Shown here in pieces: positions 1 through 7,932 of a DNA stretch of 64,000 nt. Both the position numbers and the translations under genes were made by a program. The notes below the pieces were generated by a model. That model searched no databases. It worked only from the letters and a program-made list of their open reading frames with translations, and had not been told where the DNA came from. This DNA is from Sphingosinicella sp041916975 (GTDB taxonomy: Bacteria; Pseudomonadota; Alphaproteobacteria; Sphingomonadales; Sphingomonadaceae). The stretch is from NCBI RefSeq assembly GCF_041916975.1, contig NZ_JAYRYK010000001.1, forward strand, positions 62,001 to 126,000, given 5' to 3'. Positions within the stretch are counted from its first letter, which is position 1. Each line of letters opens with the position of its first letter.

Positions 1-566
1 TGGACATGAAGGGCTTGCTCGCCTTCACGCGCATGACGGGCGATCTCGTGAAAGCCATGCTCCACTGCGGCAAGCCGATCATCTCGGCGGTGGACGGTGT
101 GGCGGTCGGTGCGGGTGCGATCATCACCATGGCGTCGGACATGCGGATCGCGACGCCGGCGGCGAAGACGGCGTTCCTGTTCACGCGCGTCGGACTTGCA
201 GGCTGCGACATGGGGGCGTGCGCGATGTTGCCGCGCATCATCGGGCAGGGCCGGGCGGCGGAGCTGCTTTACACTGGGCGCGCGATGAGTGCTGAGGAAG
301 GCGAGCGCTGGGGCTATTATAACCGGCTGGTTTCCGCTGAGGCGCTGGAAGACGAGGCGATGGCGCTCGCGCGGCGGATCGTGGCGGGGCCGACGTTTGC
401 GCATGGCATCACCAAGACGCAGCTTAATCAGGAATGGTCGATGAGCCTTGATCAGGCGATCGAGGCTGAGGCGCAGGCGCAGGCGATCTGTATGCAGACG
501 CGGGATTTCGAGCGGGCTTACAACGCGTTCGTGGCGAAGCAGACTCCCGTGTTCGAGGGCGACTGA
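1..566 (+). CDS. Enoyl-CoA hydratase/isomerase family protein (5'-truncated by window edge)
   Basis: The reading frame is open to the window edge (codon GAC at 3-5 precedes the first Met at 6), so the N-terminus is missing. The protein shows the crotonase fold signature: the oxyanion-hole strand KPIISAVDGVAVGAG, then the SDMRIAT segment and GCDMGACAMLPRIIG. Aligned by eye to rat mitochondrial enoyl-CoA hydratase, the two catalytic glutamates fall on Ile and Arg, while an Asp occurs in GCDMG. It may therefore be an isomerase, hydrolase or ring-cleaving crotonase rather than a standard hydratase. Its stop overlaps the next start (TGATG) in a Trp/anthranilate-CoA operon, so its substrate is probably a CoA thioester from 2-aminobenzoyl-CoA. 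Family is certain; reaction is inferred. Confidence 0.85.
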   Translation, partial: DMKGLLAFTRMTGDLVKAMLHCGKPIISAVDGVAVGAGAIITMASDMRIATPAAKTAFLFTRVGLAGCDMGACAMLPRIIGQGRAAELLYTGRAMSAEEGERWGYYNRLVSAEALEDEAMALARRIVAGPTFAHGITKTQLNQEWSMSLDQAIEAEAQAQAICMQTRDFERAYNAFVAKQTPVFEGD

Positions 567-1717
567 TGGCGGACCGTAGCTTTCTGGACTGGCCGTTCTT
601 CGAAGACCGCCATCGTGACTATGCCGAACGGCTGGAGGGGTGGTGCCGGGAGAATCTTCCGGTCGACCACGACGACACAGACGCTGCGTGCCGGCGGCTT
701 GTGGATATGCTGGGTGCGGGGGGGTGGCTGCTGGCGACGGCGGTGGATAGCGATACGCCTGCGCCGCTCGATGTGCGGACGCTGTGCATCACGCGCGAGA
801 CGCTGGCGCGGCATGATGGGCTGGCCGACTTCGCCTTTGCGATGCAGGGACTCGGCACCGGGACGATCAGCCTGTTTGGTGACGCCGGGCACCGCGAATG
901 GCTGAGGAAGACGCGTGCGGGCAAGGCGATTTCCGCGTTCGCGCTTTCCGAACCGCGCTCGGGCTCTGACGTTGCCAATATGGATATGGCCGCGCGGCGC
1001 GATGGCGACGACTATGTGCTTTCCGGCGAGAAGACGTGGATTTCGAACGGCGGCATCGCCGATGTCTACACGGTGTTCGCGCGGACGGGCGAGGCGCCGG
1101 GTGCCAAGGGCATCTCGGCGTTCGTCGTGGCGGCGGATACGCCGGGGCTCGAGATCGCCGAGCGTATCGATGTGATCGCGCCGCACCCGCTTGCACGGCT
1201 GCGGTTCAATGACGTGCGCGTGCCCGCTTCGGCAATGGTCGGGAAACCGGGAGACGGTTTCCGTATCGCCATGTCGGTGCTCGACGTGTTCCGCTCGACG
1301 GTGGGCGCGGCGGCGCTCGGCTTCGCGCGTCGGGCGCTGGAAGAGAGCATCAAGCGGACGAGCGAACGCACGCTGTTCGGCGCGCCGCTGTTCGACCTGC
1401 AGATGGTGCAGGGCCACATCGCGGATATGGCGCTCGACGTGGATGCGGCGGCGCTCCTCGTCTATCGCGCGGCATGGACCAAGGACATGGGCGCGCCGCG
1501 CGTGACGCGCGAGGCGGCGATGGCGAAGCTTTACGCCACCGACCGCGCGCAATCCGTGATCGATAAAGCGGTACAGCTTCATGGTGGGGACGGTGTGCGC
1601 CACGGCCACATCGTCGAAAGCCTGTACCGGGAGATCCGGGCGCTTCGCATCTACGAGGGCGCATCGGACGTACAGAAGGTGGTGATTGCGCGTCAGGTGA
1701 TGGGAGCGGGAGCATGA
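566..1717 (+). CDS. Acyl-CoA dehydrogenase
   Basis: A 383-residue FAD-dependent acyl-CoA dehydrogenase of normal length. It has the mid-domain signature ALSEPRSGSD, the FAD-contacting segment KTWISNGG, and near the C-terminus LHGGDGV and IYEGASDVQ; the glutamate there (about residue 364) is the usual catalytic base. The ATG overlaps the upstream crotonase stop by one base, and its TGA overlaps the next ATG (ATGA), implying translational coupling. In this operon it probably oxidises an alicyclic or dicarboxylyl-CoA intermediate of 2-aminobenzoyl-CoA breakdown, but the sequence does not fix the substrate. It differs from the second dehydrogenase at 5385, which is clearly of the glutaryl-CoA type. 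Confidence 0.93.
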   Translation: MADRSFLDWPFFEDRHRDYAERLEGWCRENLPVDHDDTDAACRRLVDMLGAGGWLLATAVDSDTPAPLDVRTLCITRETLARHDGLADFAFAMQGLGTGTISLFGDAGHREWLRKTRAGKAISAFALSEPRSGSDVANMDMAARRDGDDYVLSGEKTWISNGGIADVYTVFARTGEAPGAKGISAFVVAADTPGLEIAERIDVIAPHPLARLRFNDVRVPASAMVGKPGDGFRIAMSVLDVFRSTVGAAALGFARRALEESIKRTSERTLFGAPLFDLQMVQGHIADMALDVDAAALLVYRAAWTKDMGAPRVTREAAMAKLYATDRAQSVIDKAVQLHGGDGVRHGHIVESLYREIRALRIYEGASDVQKVVIARQVMGAGA

Positions 1718-3330
1718 TTTTGGGGCCGTCGGCGCATGTCGATACGTTTACGCGGGACAATCTGCCGCCGTTCGAAGAATGGCCGGACCTGCTGCTCGAT
1801 GGCTTTGAATACCCCGATTATCTGAACGCCGGTGTCGAACTCACCGACGCGATGGTGGAGAAGGGCTTCGGCGATCACACGGCGCTCATCGGTAACGGGC
1901 GGCGGCGCACTTACAAGGAACTGACCGACTGGTCGAACCGCATCGCGCACGCGCTTGTCGAAGACTACGGCATCAAGCCGGGCCACCGCGTTCTGATCCG
2001 TTCCGCGAACAACCCCGCGATGGTCGCGTGCTGGCTTGCCGCCACCAAAGCCGGCGCGGTCGTCGTCAACACCATGCCGATGCTGCGCGCGGGCGAGCTT
2101 TCGAAGATCGTCGACAAGGCCGAGATCAGCCTCGCGCTCTGCGACACGCGGCTGATGGACGAAATGGTGCTGTGCGCAAAGGACAGCCGTTTCCTGAAGG
2201 CGGTCGTCGGCTTCGACGGCACCGCCAACCATGACGCGGAACTTGATCGCGTGGCGCTCGGCAAGTCCGTGAAATTCGAGGCGGTGCAGACAGGCCGCGA
2301 CGATGTGGCGCTGCTCGGCTTCACCTCGGGCACCACGGGCGAGCCCAAGGCGACGATGCACTTCCACCGCGATCTGCTCATCATCGCGGATGCCTATGCG
2401 AAGGAAGTGCTCGGCGTGCGCCCGGACGACATTTTCGTGGGTTCGCCGCCACTCGCTTTCACCTTCGGGCTCGGCGGGCTCGCAATCTTCCCGCTGCGCT
2501 TCGGCGCTGCGGCGACGCTGCTCGAACATGCCTCTCCGCAAAGCATGATCGAGATCATCGAGACCTACAGGGCGACGATCAGCTTCACCGCGCCGACCGC
2601 CTATCGCATGATGCTGGCGGCGTTCGATGAGGGTGCCGATCTCTCCTCGCTGCGCATTGCCGTGTCTGCGGGCGAGACGTTGCCCGCGCCGGTGTTCGAA
2701 GACTGGGTGCGCAAGACCGGAAAGCCGATCCTCGACGGCATCGGCGCGACCGAACTGCTCCATATCTTCATCTCGAATCGCCTCGACGACATGCACCCGG
2801 CCTGCACGGGGCGGCCGCTCACCGGCTATGAAGCGAAGATCGTCGACGAGGACATGAACGAGCTGCCGCGCGGCGAGGTGGGGCGGCTGGCGGTGCGTGG
2901 GCCGGTTGGATGCCGCTATCTCGCCGACACGCGCCAGGAAAAGTACGTGAAGAAGGGCTGGAACCTGACCGGTGATTCCTTCACGCAGGACGCGGAAGGA
3001 CGCTTCCACTTCGCGGCACGTTCCGACGACATGATCATCTCGGCGGGATACAATATCGCCGGGCCGGAGGTGGAAGCCGCGCTGCTCAAGCATCCGCACG
3101 TGCTCGAATGCGCGGTGATCGGCATCGCTGATGAGGCGCGCGGGCAGATCGTTGAGGCGCATGTCGTGCTGGCGGAGGGCATCGCGGCAGACGACGGCAT
3201 CGTGAAGACCCTGCAGGACCACGTGAAGGCGACGATCGCTCCCTACAAATACCCGCGCTCGGTGCGGTTCACGGCCGCGCTTCCCAAGACCGAGAGCGGC
3301 AAGATCCAACGGTTCCGGCTGAAGGCTTAG
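1714..3330 (+). CDS. abmG: 2-aminobenzoate (anthranilate)-CoA ligase, ANL superfamily
   Basis: A 538-residue AMP-forming acyl-CoA synthetase that should activate anthranilate to anthraniloyl-CoA with ATP and CoA. The nucleotide-binding loop TSGTTGEPK lies at about residues 204-212. An aromatic-acid-pocket region follows (GIGATELLHIF), then the hinge and C-terminal domain (ISAGYNIAGPEVEAAL) and the catalytic lysine in LPKTESGK near residue 530. The overall layout is that of the benzoate/2-aminobenzoate-CoA ligase group. The start overlaps the upstream stop (ATGA). The specific assignment rests on the kynureninase eight bases downstream, which releases anthranilate. Benzoate or another aryl acid remains possible. 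Confidence 0.85.
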   Translation: MILGPSAHVDTFTRDNLPPFEEWPDLLLDGFEYPDYLNAGVELTDAMVEKGFGDHTALIGNGRRRTYKELTDWSNRIAHALVEDYGIKPGHRVLIRSANNPAMVACWLAATKAGAVVVNTMPMLRAGELSKIVDKAEISLALCDTRLMDEMVLCAKDSRFLKAVVGFDGTANHDAELDRVALGKSVKFEAVQTGRDDVALLGFTSGTTGEPKATMHFHRDLLIIADAYAKEVLGVRPDDIFVGSPPLAFTFGLGGLAIFPLRFGAAATLLEHASPQSMIEIIETYRATISFTAPTAYRMMLAAFDEGADLSSLRIAVSAGETLPAPVFEDWVRKTGKPILDGIGATELLHIFISNRLDDMHPACTGRPLTGYEAKIVDEDMNELPRGEVGRLAVRGPVGCRYLADTRQEKYVKKGWNLTGDSFTQDAEGRFHFAARSDDMIISAGYNIAGPEVEAALLKHPHVLECAVIGIADEARGQIVEAHVVLAEGIAADDGIVKTLQDHVKATIAPYKYPRSVRFTAALPKTESGKIQRFRLKA

Positions 3331-3338
3331 AGGTTCCA

Positions 3339-4532
3339 ATGACCGATTTCAGCGCAACGCGCGCGAAGTTCCACATTCCCGAAGGCATCCTTTACCTCGA
3401 TGGCAATTCGCTGGGGCCGCTGCCGATCGCTGCGAAGGCGCGCGCGGCAAAGGTGATCGAGGAGGAATGGGGCGGCGAGCTTATCAAGGGCTGGAACACC
3501 GCCGGATGGATGGTGCAGCCGCGCAAAGTGGGCGACCGCATCGCGCGGTTGATCGGCGCGCCCGAAGGCAGCGTCGTGATGGGCGATACGCTTTCGATCA
3601 AGGTCTATCAGGCGCTCGCCTCCGCGCTCGAAATGCGCCCCGACCGGCGCGTGATCGTGTCGGATAACGGCAATTTCCCGACCGACCTTTACATGGCGCA
3701 GGGTCTCATCGCGTTGCTGGGGCGGGGGCATGAACTGAAGGTTGTGGACCCTGAAGCCGTGGAAGCCGCGATCGACGAAAGCGTCGCCGCGCTGATGATC
3801 ACCGAGGTCGACTATCGCACGGGCCGGAAACACGACATGGCGAAGCTGATCGCCAAGGCGCACGCCGTTGGCGCTCTGGTAATCTGGGACCTCGCGCACT
3901 CGGCGGGCGCGATTCCGGTCGATCTGGAAGGCGCGGGCGCCGACTTCGCTGTGGGCTGCACCTACAAGTATCTGAACGGCGGACCCGGTGCGCCTGCTTT
4001 CATCTATGTGGCGGCAGAACACGCGGATGCGGCGCGCCCGGCGCTTTCCGGCTGGATGGGCCACGAGGCGCCGTTCGCGTTCGATCAGGACTATCGCGCC
4101 GGCAACGGTATCGAGCGGATGCGGGTCGGTACGCCGCCGATCATCGCGCTGGCCGTGCTCGATGCCGCGCTCGATGCTTGGGAAGGCGTCGACATGGCAG
4201 ACGTGCGCCGCAAGTCGATCGAACTCTCGGAACTGTTCATTCGCGAGGTCGAGGCGCGCTGTCCTGACCTTGTGCTCGCTTCGCCGCGCGACAGCGCGGT
4301 GCGCGGCAGCCAGGTGTCGTTCCGTCACCCGCAGGGCTACGCGGTCATGCAGGCGCTCATCGCACGCGGGCTGATCGGCGATTTCCGCGCGCCCGACGCG
4401 CTGCGGTTCGGTTTCACGCCGCTTTATATCGGCGAGGAGGAGGTGCTCGGCGCAGTCTCCATCATGGAGGACGTGCTGAGCAAAAGGAGCTGGGACAAAC
4501 CCGAATATCACAGAAGAGGACTTGTCACTTGA
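3339..4532 (+). CDS. kynU: Kynureninase
   Basis: A 397-residue PLP enzyme that cleaves L-kynurenine to anthranilate and alanine. It begins with the family segment YLDGNSLGPLP, has EVDYRTGRKHDM in the middle, and carries the PLP-binding lysine in GCTYKYLNGGPG (Lys210). Length is normal for bacterial kynureninase. The start follows an AGAGG ribosome site just behind the ligase stop. The stop overlaps the TTG start of kynA. Being flanked by the anthranilate-CoA ligase and tryptophan dioxygenase indicates use in tryptophan catabolism rather than NAD synthesis. Confidence 0.96.
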   Translation: MTDFSATRAKFHIPEGILYLDGNSLGPLPIAAKARAAKVIEEEWGGELIKGWNTAGWMVQPRKVGDRIARLIGAPEGSVVMGDTLSIKVYQALASALEMRPDRRVIVSDNGNFPTDLYMAQGLIALLGRGHELKVVDPEAVEAAIDESVAALMITEVDYRTGRKHDMAKLIAKAHAVGALVIWDLAHSAGAIPVDLEGAGADFAVGCTYKYLNGGPGAPAFIYVAAEHADAARPALSGWMGHEAPFAFDQDYRAGNGIERMRVGTPPIIALAVLDAALDAWEGVDMADVRRKSIELSELFIREVEARCPDLVLASPRDSAVRGSQVSFRHPQGYAVMQALIARGLIGDFRAPDALRFGFTPLYIGEEEVLGAVSIMEDVLSKRSWDKPEYHRRGLVT

Positions 4533-5374
4533 GCACCCAGCAACCCTATGACCCGGCCCAAGACGGCGCGCAGATGTCGTTCCGGGAACGTATGTCCTAC
4601 AGCGACTATCTGTCGCTCGATCCGATTCTGAACGCGCAGAAGCCGCTTTCGACCGCGCACGACGAGATGCTGTTCATCATCCAGCACCAGACGTCGGAGC
4701 TTTGGATGAAGCTTGCGATCCACGAGGTGCGCGCCGCGATGGAGGCCGTGCGTGAGGGGCGCGTTTCGAACGCCTTCAAGATGCTGACGCGCGTGGCGCG
4801 TATCTTCGAGCAGCTGAACAGCGCATGGGATGTGCTGCGGACGATGACCCCGAGCGAATACACCGAGTTTCGGGATTCACTCGGCCAGTCCTCCGGTTTC
4901 CAGTCCTACCAGTATCGCGCCATCGAGTTTCTCGCAGGGAACCGCAATGCCGCGATGCTGAAACCGCACGCCCACCGGCCCGAGATCATGGCGCAGCTTG
5001 AGGACATTCTCTCCAAGCCGAGCCTTTACGATGAAGCGCTGCTGCTTCTCCAGCGCAGCGGCATCCCGATCGGCAAGGCCGACGCGGAGCGCACGGAATG
5101 GGCGACGCCGCGCACGGAAAGCCAGGACGTCGTTGAGGCCTGGAAAACCGTATATCGTTCGCCCGAGAAATACTGGGCACTTTATGAGCTTGCTGAAAAG
5201 CTCGTGGATTTCGAGGACTATTTCCGGCGCTGGCGCTTCAACCACGTGACGACCGTGGAACGCGTCATCGGCCTCAAGCGCGGCACTGGCGGCACCTCCG
5301 GGGTCGCCTACCTGCGCAAGATGCTGGAGGTGGAATTGTTCCCCGAACTCTGGAAAGTACGCACCGAACTCTAG
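4529..5374 (+). CDS. kynA: Tryptophan 2,3-dioxygenase
   Basis: A 281-residue haem dioxygenase opening the indole ring of L-tryptophan to N-formylkynurenine. Visible hallmarks are MSYSDYLSLDPIL, the HDEMLFIIQHQTSELW helix, SGFQSYQYRAIEF, the haem-ligand histidine in FNHVTTVERVIG (about His239), and the substrate-loop GTGGTSG. The chosen start is TTG at 4529: it overlaps the kynU TGA (TTGA), follows a good GAAGAGGA ribosome site, and keeps the usual N-terminal length. ATG at 4574 is the alternative. No kynurenine formamidase gene is in the window; it may lie upstream or elsewhere. Confidence 0.96.
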   Translation: MSTQQPYDPAQDGAQMSFRERMSYSDYLSLDPILNAQKPLSTAHDEMLFIIQHQTSELWMKLAIHEVRAAMEAVREGRVSNAFKMLTRVARIFEQLNSAWDVLRTMTPSEYTEFRDSLGQSSGFQSYQYRAIEFLAGNRNAAMLKPHAHRPEIMAQLEDILSKPSLYDEALLLLQRSGIPIGKADAERTEWATPRTESQDVVEAWKTVYRSPEKYWALYELAEKLVDFEDYFRRWRFNHVTTVERVIGLKRGTGGTSGVAYLRKMLEVELFPELWKVRTEL

Positions 5375-5384
5375 GAGCACGACC

Positions 5385-6560
5385 TTGGCAATTTTTGACC
5401 CCTTCGACCCGTTCGGCCTTGAGCAGCAGCTCACCGAAGAAGAGCAGATGATCTCCGCAACCGCGCGCCGCTATGCCGAGGACCGGCTGGCGCCGCGCGT
5501 CGTCGAGGCCTTCCGGCACGAGAAGACCGACCCCGCGATCTTTCGCGAGATGGGTGAGCTTGGCCTGCTCGGCGCGACGATCTCGCCCGAATACGGCGGC
5601 GCGGGCTTCGGTTACGTCGCTTACGGGCTGATCGCGCGCGAGGTCGAGGCGGTGGACAGCGGCTATCGTTCGATGATGAGCGTGCAGTCCTCGCTCGTGA
5701 TGGTGCCGATCGAGACGTTCGGTTCGGAAGCGCAGAAGCAGAAGTACCTGCCGAAGCTGGCGCGCGGCGAGTGGATCGGCTGCTTCGGGCTCACCGAGCC
5801 GGATCACGGCTCCGACCCCGGATCGATGGCGACGCGCGCGAAGAGCGTGCCGGGCGGCTACCGCCTTTCGGGCGCCAAAACGTGGATCACCAACGCGCCG
5901 ATCGCCGATGTGTTCGTCGTGTGGGCGAAGACCGATGACGGTGCGATCCGCGGTTTCGTGCTCGAAAAGGGCATGGATGGGCTCTCCGCGCCCGCGATCC
6001 ACGGCAAGGTGGGCCTGCGCGCTTCGATCACCGGCCAGATTCTGATGGACGACGTGTTCGTGCCCGAAGAGGCGATGTTCCCCGAGGTGCGCGGCCTGAA
6101 GGGGCCGTTCACGTGCCTCAACTCCGCGCGGTTCGGCATCGCGTGGGGTGCGCTCGGTGCGGCGGAGTCGTGCTACAAGACGGCGCGCCAGTATGTGCTC
6201 GATCGCAAGCAGTTCGGGCGTCCGCTTGCCGCGAACCAGCTCATCCAGAAGAAACTCGCCGACATGGTGACCGACATTTCGCTCGGCTACCAGGGCTGCC
6301 TGCGGCTTGGTCGCATGAAGGACGAGGGGCATCCGCCTGTCGAGCTGACCTCGATCCTGAAGCGCAACAGCTGCGGCAAGGCGCTCGAAATCGCCCGCAC
6401 CGCGCGCGACATGCTCGGCGGCAACGGCATTTCCGACGAGTTCGGCGTGGCGCGGCATCTCGTGAACCTCGAGGTGGTGAACACCTACGAGGGCACGCAC
6501 GATGTCCACGCGCTCATCATCGGCCGCGCGATCACCGGCATCGCGGCCTTCGCGAACTAG
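5385..6560 (+). CDS. gcdH: Glutaryl-CoA dehydrogenase (acyl-CoA dehydrogenase family)
   Basis: A 391-residue FAD enzyme closely matching the glutaryl-CoA dehydrogenase subfamily, which oxidises and decarboxylates glutaryl-CoA to crotonyl-CoA. Key stretches are FGLTEPDHGSDP, KTWITNAPIADVFVVWAK, the substrate-carboxylate loop LRASITGQI, and NTYEGTHDVHALIIGRAITG with the catalytic Glu at about 369. The start is TTG at 5385 behind an AGGAG site that begins at the kynA stop. Its place in the operon suggests the ring-derived dicarboxylyl-CoA is shortened to glutaryl-CoA, but it could also serve lysine breakdown. Family call is strong; pathway role is inferred. Confidence 0.92.
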   Translation: MAIFDPFDPFGLEQQLTEEEQMISATARRYAEDRLAPRVVEAFRHEKTDPAIFREMGELGLLGATISPEYGGAGFGYVAYGLIAREVEAVDSGYRSMMSVQSSLVMVPIETFGSEAQKQKYLPKLARGEWIGCFGLTEPDHGSDPGSMATRAKSVPGGYRLSGAKTWITNAPIADVFVVWAKTDDGAIRGFVLEKGMDGLSAPAIHGKVGLRASITGQILMDDVFVPEEAMFPEVRGLKGPFTCLNSARFGIAWGALGAAESCYKTARQYVLDRKQFGRPLAANQLIQKKLADMVTDISLGYQGCLRLGRMKDEGHPPVELTSILKRNSCGKALEIARTARDMLGGNGISDEFGVARHLVNLEVVNTYEGTHDVHALIIGRAITGIAAFAN

Positions 6561-6570
6561 GCGGCCCGTC

Positions 6571-6987
6571 ATGGCGTTCACGACGGTTCGGCCCTTGCGG
6601 TTCGGGGACTGCGACCCTTCGGGGATCGCTTACTTCCCGTCCTATCTCAACCTGCTCGTCGGGGTGATGGAGGAGTTCTTCGCCTCCATCGGCTCGCCAT
6701 GGCCGGTGATGATGGGCGAGCGGCGCATCTCCGTACCGACGGTGCGGCTGGACATCACGTTCAGCCATCCGGGCGTGCACGGCGACCTGCTTGAGTTCCG
6801 GGTGGACGTGAAGCGCGTGGGCGGCAGCTCGCTCGATTTCCTGCACCGCATTACCTGCGGCGAAACGCTGCTCTGGTCCGCACAGCAGCGCGTCGTTGCG
6901 ACTGACACCGATACCCACCGCGCGCGTCCGTGGCCGGACGACATGCGCGCGGCCCTTGAACAGCATCTGGAGACCTCGAATGTTTGA
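6571..6987 (+). CDS. Acyl-CoA thioesterase, 4-hydroxybenzoyl-CoA thioesterase-like hotdog protein
   Basis: A 138-residue hotdog-fold protein. The N-terminal motif FGDCDPSGIAYFP, with Asp in the D-P-x-G context, is the active-site signature of the 4-hydroxybenzoyl-CoA thioesterase group. I start it at ATG 6571, 10 bases after gcdH, which places the motif about 10 residues in as usual; the frame is also open further upstream inside gcdH. It probably hydrolyses an aromatic or ring-derived CoA ester, either as a pathway step or to free stalled CoA. The substrate is not readable from the sequence. Confidence 0.85.
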   Translation: MAFTTVRPLRFGDCDPSGIAYFPSYLNLLVGVMEEFFASIGSPWPVMMGERRISVPTVRLDITFSHPGVHGDLLEFRVDVKRVGGSSLDFLHRITCGETLLWSAQQRVVATDTDTHRARPWPDDMRAALEQHLETSNV

Positions 6988-7375
6988 AACCCTGCAGCCC
7001 GAAGGCTGGGTGAAGCCGATCGGCTATGCGAACGGCATCGCTGCCGAGGGTACCTTGATCTTCGTGGGCGGCCAGATCGGCTGGAACGCGAACGCGCAGT
7101 TCGAGACCGACGATTTCGCGGCGCAGGCTCGGCAGACGCTCGAGAACGTCGTCGCCGTGCTGGCGGCAGGCGGGGCGGGGCCGGAGCACGTGACCTCGAT
7201 GACGTGGTACGTGACCGACAAGGCCGAGTATCTCGCCAACCTGAAGGGCGTGGGCGCGGCCTACCGCGACACCATGGGCAAGAACTTCCCGGCGATGGCG
7301 CTGGTGCAGGTCGCGGCGCTCGTCGAGGATCGGGCGAAGATCGAGATTCAGGCATTCGCGGTAAAGCCGCGCTGA
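6980..7375 (+). CDS. RidA family (YjgF/UK114) protein
   Basis: A 131-residue RidA-family protein. Recognisable parts are GTLIFVGGQIGWNANA, the central helix region ending DFAAQARQTLENVVAVLAAG, and the C-terminal FPAMALVQVAALVEDRAKIEIQAFAV. RidA proteins hydrolyse reactive enamines and imines to ketones plus ammonia. As the last gene of an anthranilate-CoA operon it is a good candidate for removing the ring-derived amino group or clearing an aminoacrylate-like by-product; this role is inferred. The start at 6980 overlaps the thioesterase stop by 8 bases. A GC hairpin plus T-run at its stop probably ends the operon. Confidence 0.88.
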   Translation: MFETLQPEGWVKPIGYANGIAAEGTLIFVGGQIGWNANAQFETDDFAAQARQTLENVVAVLAAGGAGPEHVTSMTWYVTDKAEYLANLKGVGAAYRDTMGKNFPAMALVQVAALVEDRAKIEIQAFAVKPR

Positions 7376-7384
7376 AATTTTTTT
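7357..7384 (+). terminator. Probable rho-independent terminator of the tryptophan/anthranilate operon
   Basis: A five-pair all-GC stem (7357-7361 with 7367-7371, loop TAAAG) spans the end of the RidA gene and is followed, after six bases, by seven T residues (7378-7384). The stem is short and the spacer long, so efficiency is uncertain, but no gene continues downstream on this strand before the tRNA. Confidence 0.5.
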
Positions 7385-7446
7385 GGCGTTTTTCGCGAGT
7401 TTTCCACAGCTTATTGCAGACGGAATTGAAATAGCAGAGATGCTTC

Positions 7447-7475
7447 TTGACAGCGCCGGACCCCGTCAATAGGTA
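7447..7475 (+). promoter_or_regulatory. Candidate promoter of tRNA-Asp
   Basis: A perfect -35 hexamer TTGACA (7447-7452) is followed 17 bases later by TAGGTA (7470-7475), a weak -10. The tRNA begins 29 bases further on. The -35 match and the position support it; the -10 is poor. Confidence 0.45.
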
Positions 7476-7504
7476 CGCCGGGCTTTCGAAATACGAAGCA
7501 ATGC

Positions 7505-7581
7505 GCGGGTGTAGCTCAGTTGGTTAGAGTGCCGGCCTGTCACGCCGGAGGTCGCGGGTTCGAGCCCCGTCACTCGCGCCA
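7505..7581 (+). tRNA. tRNA-Asp (anticodon GTC)
   Basis: A 77-base cloverleaf. The acceptor stem GCGGGTG (7505-7511) pairs with CACTCGC (7571-7577). TAGCTCAGTTGGTTAGAG forms the D arm. The anticodon stem CCGGC/GCCGG encloses CTGTCAC with GTC at 7539-7541. The T arm is GCGGGTTCGAGCCCCGT. The discriminator is G7578, as expected for tRNA-Asp, and CCA is encoded at 7579-7581. Confidence 0.97.
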
Positions 7582-7607
7582 TTTCATACAAGCAGAAATG
7601 GCGCTTT
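7576..7607. terminator. Perfect 10-bp hairpin overlapping the tRNA-Asp 3' end
   Basis: GCGCCATTTC (7576-7585) and GAAATGGCGC (7595-7604) are exact inverted repeats with a 9-base loop, followed by TTT. The left arm includes the tRNA discriminator and CCA. It sits between the tRNA (+) and the end of aroQ (-), so it may terminate one or both. The T-run is short. Confidence 0.5.
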
Positions 7608-7623
7608 CCCGCAGGAAACGAGA

Positions 7624-7932
7624 TCAGGCTTCGATGCTGTCGAAGACCCTGAACTCATGCGCGATCGAGCGCTCCACAAGCAGTTCATAGATCGCCGCGA
7701 CGTGCTCGCGGGAGAGGTCGTGGGCCTCGGCGGCGGCGCAGGCCTTCGCGATTACGTCTGCCTTCCGATCCTCGTCCCGCACGGCTTCCCGCGCGCTTTT
7801 CACGCGCGCTGCCGCCTCGATGTAGCGCATCCGCCGTGCCAGCAGCGCCACGATTTCGCGGTCGAGCGCGTCGATGGCGGTGCGGATTTCCGGCATGGTG
7901 GTGCAGGCGTCGGGGGCAACGATATCGGTCAT
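7624..7932 (-). CDS. aroQ: Chorismate mutase, AroQ type
   Basis: A 102-residue all-helical chorismate mutase converting chorismate to prephenate for Phe/Tyr synthesis. The pattern RTAIDALDREIVALLARRMRYIEAAARVK matches helix 1 with its active-site Arg and Lys. The later YELLVERSIAHE helix supplies the remaining pocket residues. No regulatory or dehydratase domain is attached. Its ATG overlaps the TGA of the DUF2842 gene, so it closes the zapA-6S-fthC-DUF2842-aroQ block. Confidence 0.92.
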   Translation of the reverse strand: MTDIVAPDACTTMPEIRTAIDALDREIVALLARRMRYIEAAARVKSAREAVRDEDRKADVIAKACAAAEAHDLSREHVAAIYELLVERSIAHEFRVFDSIEA

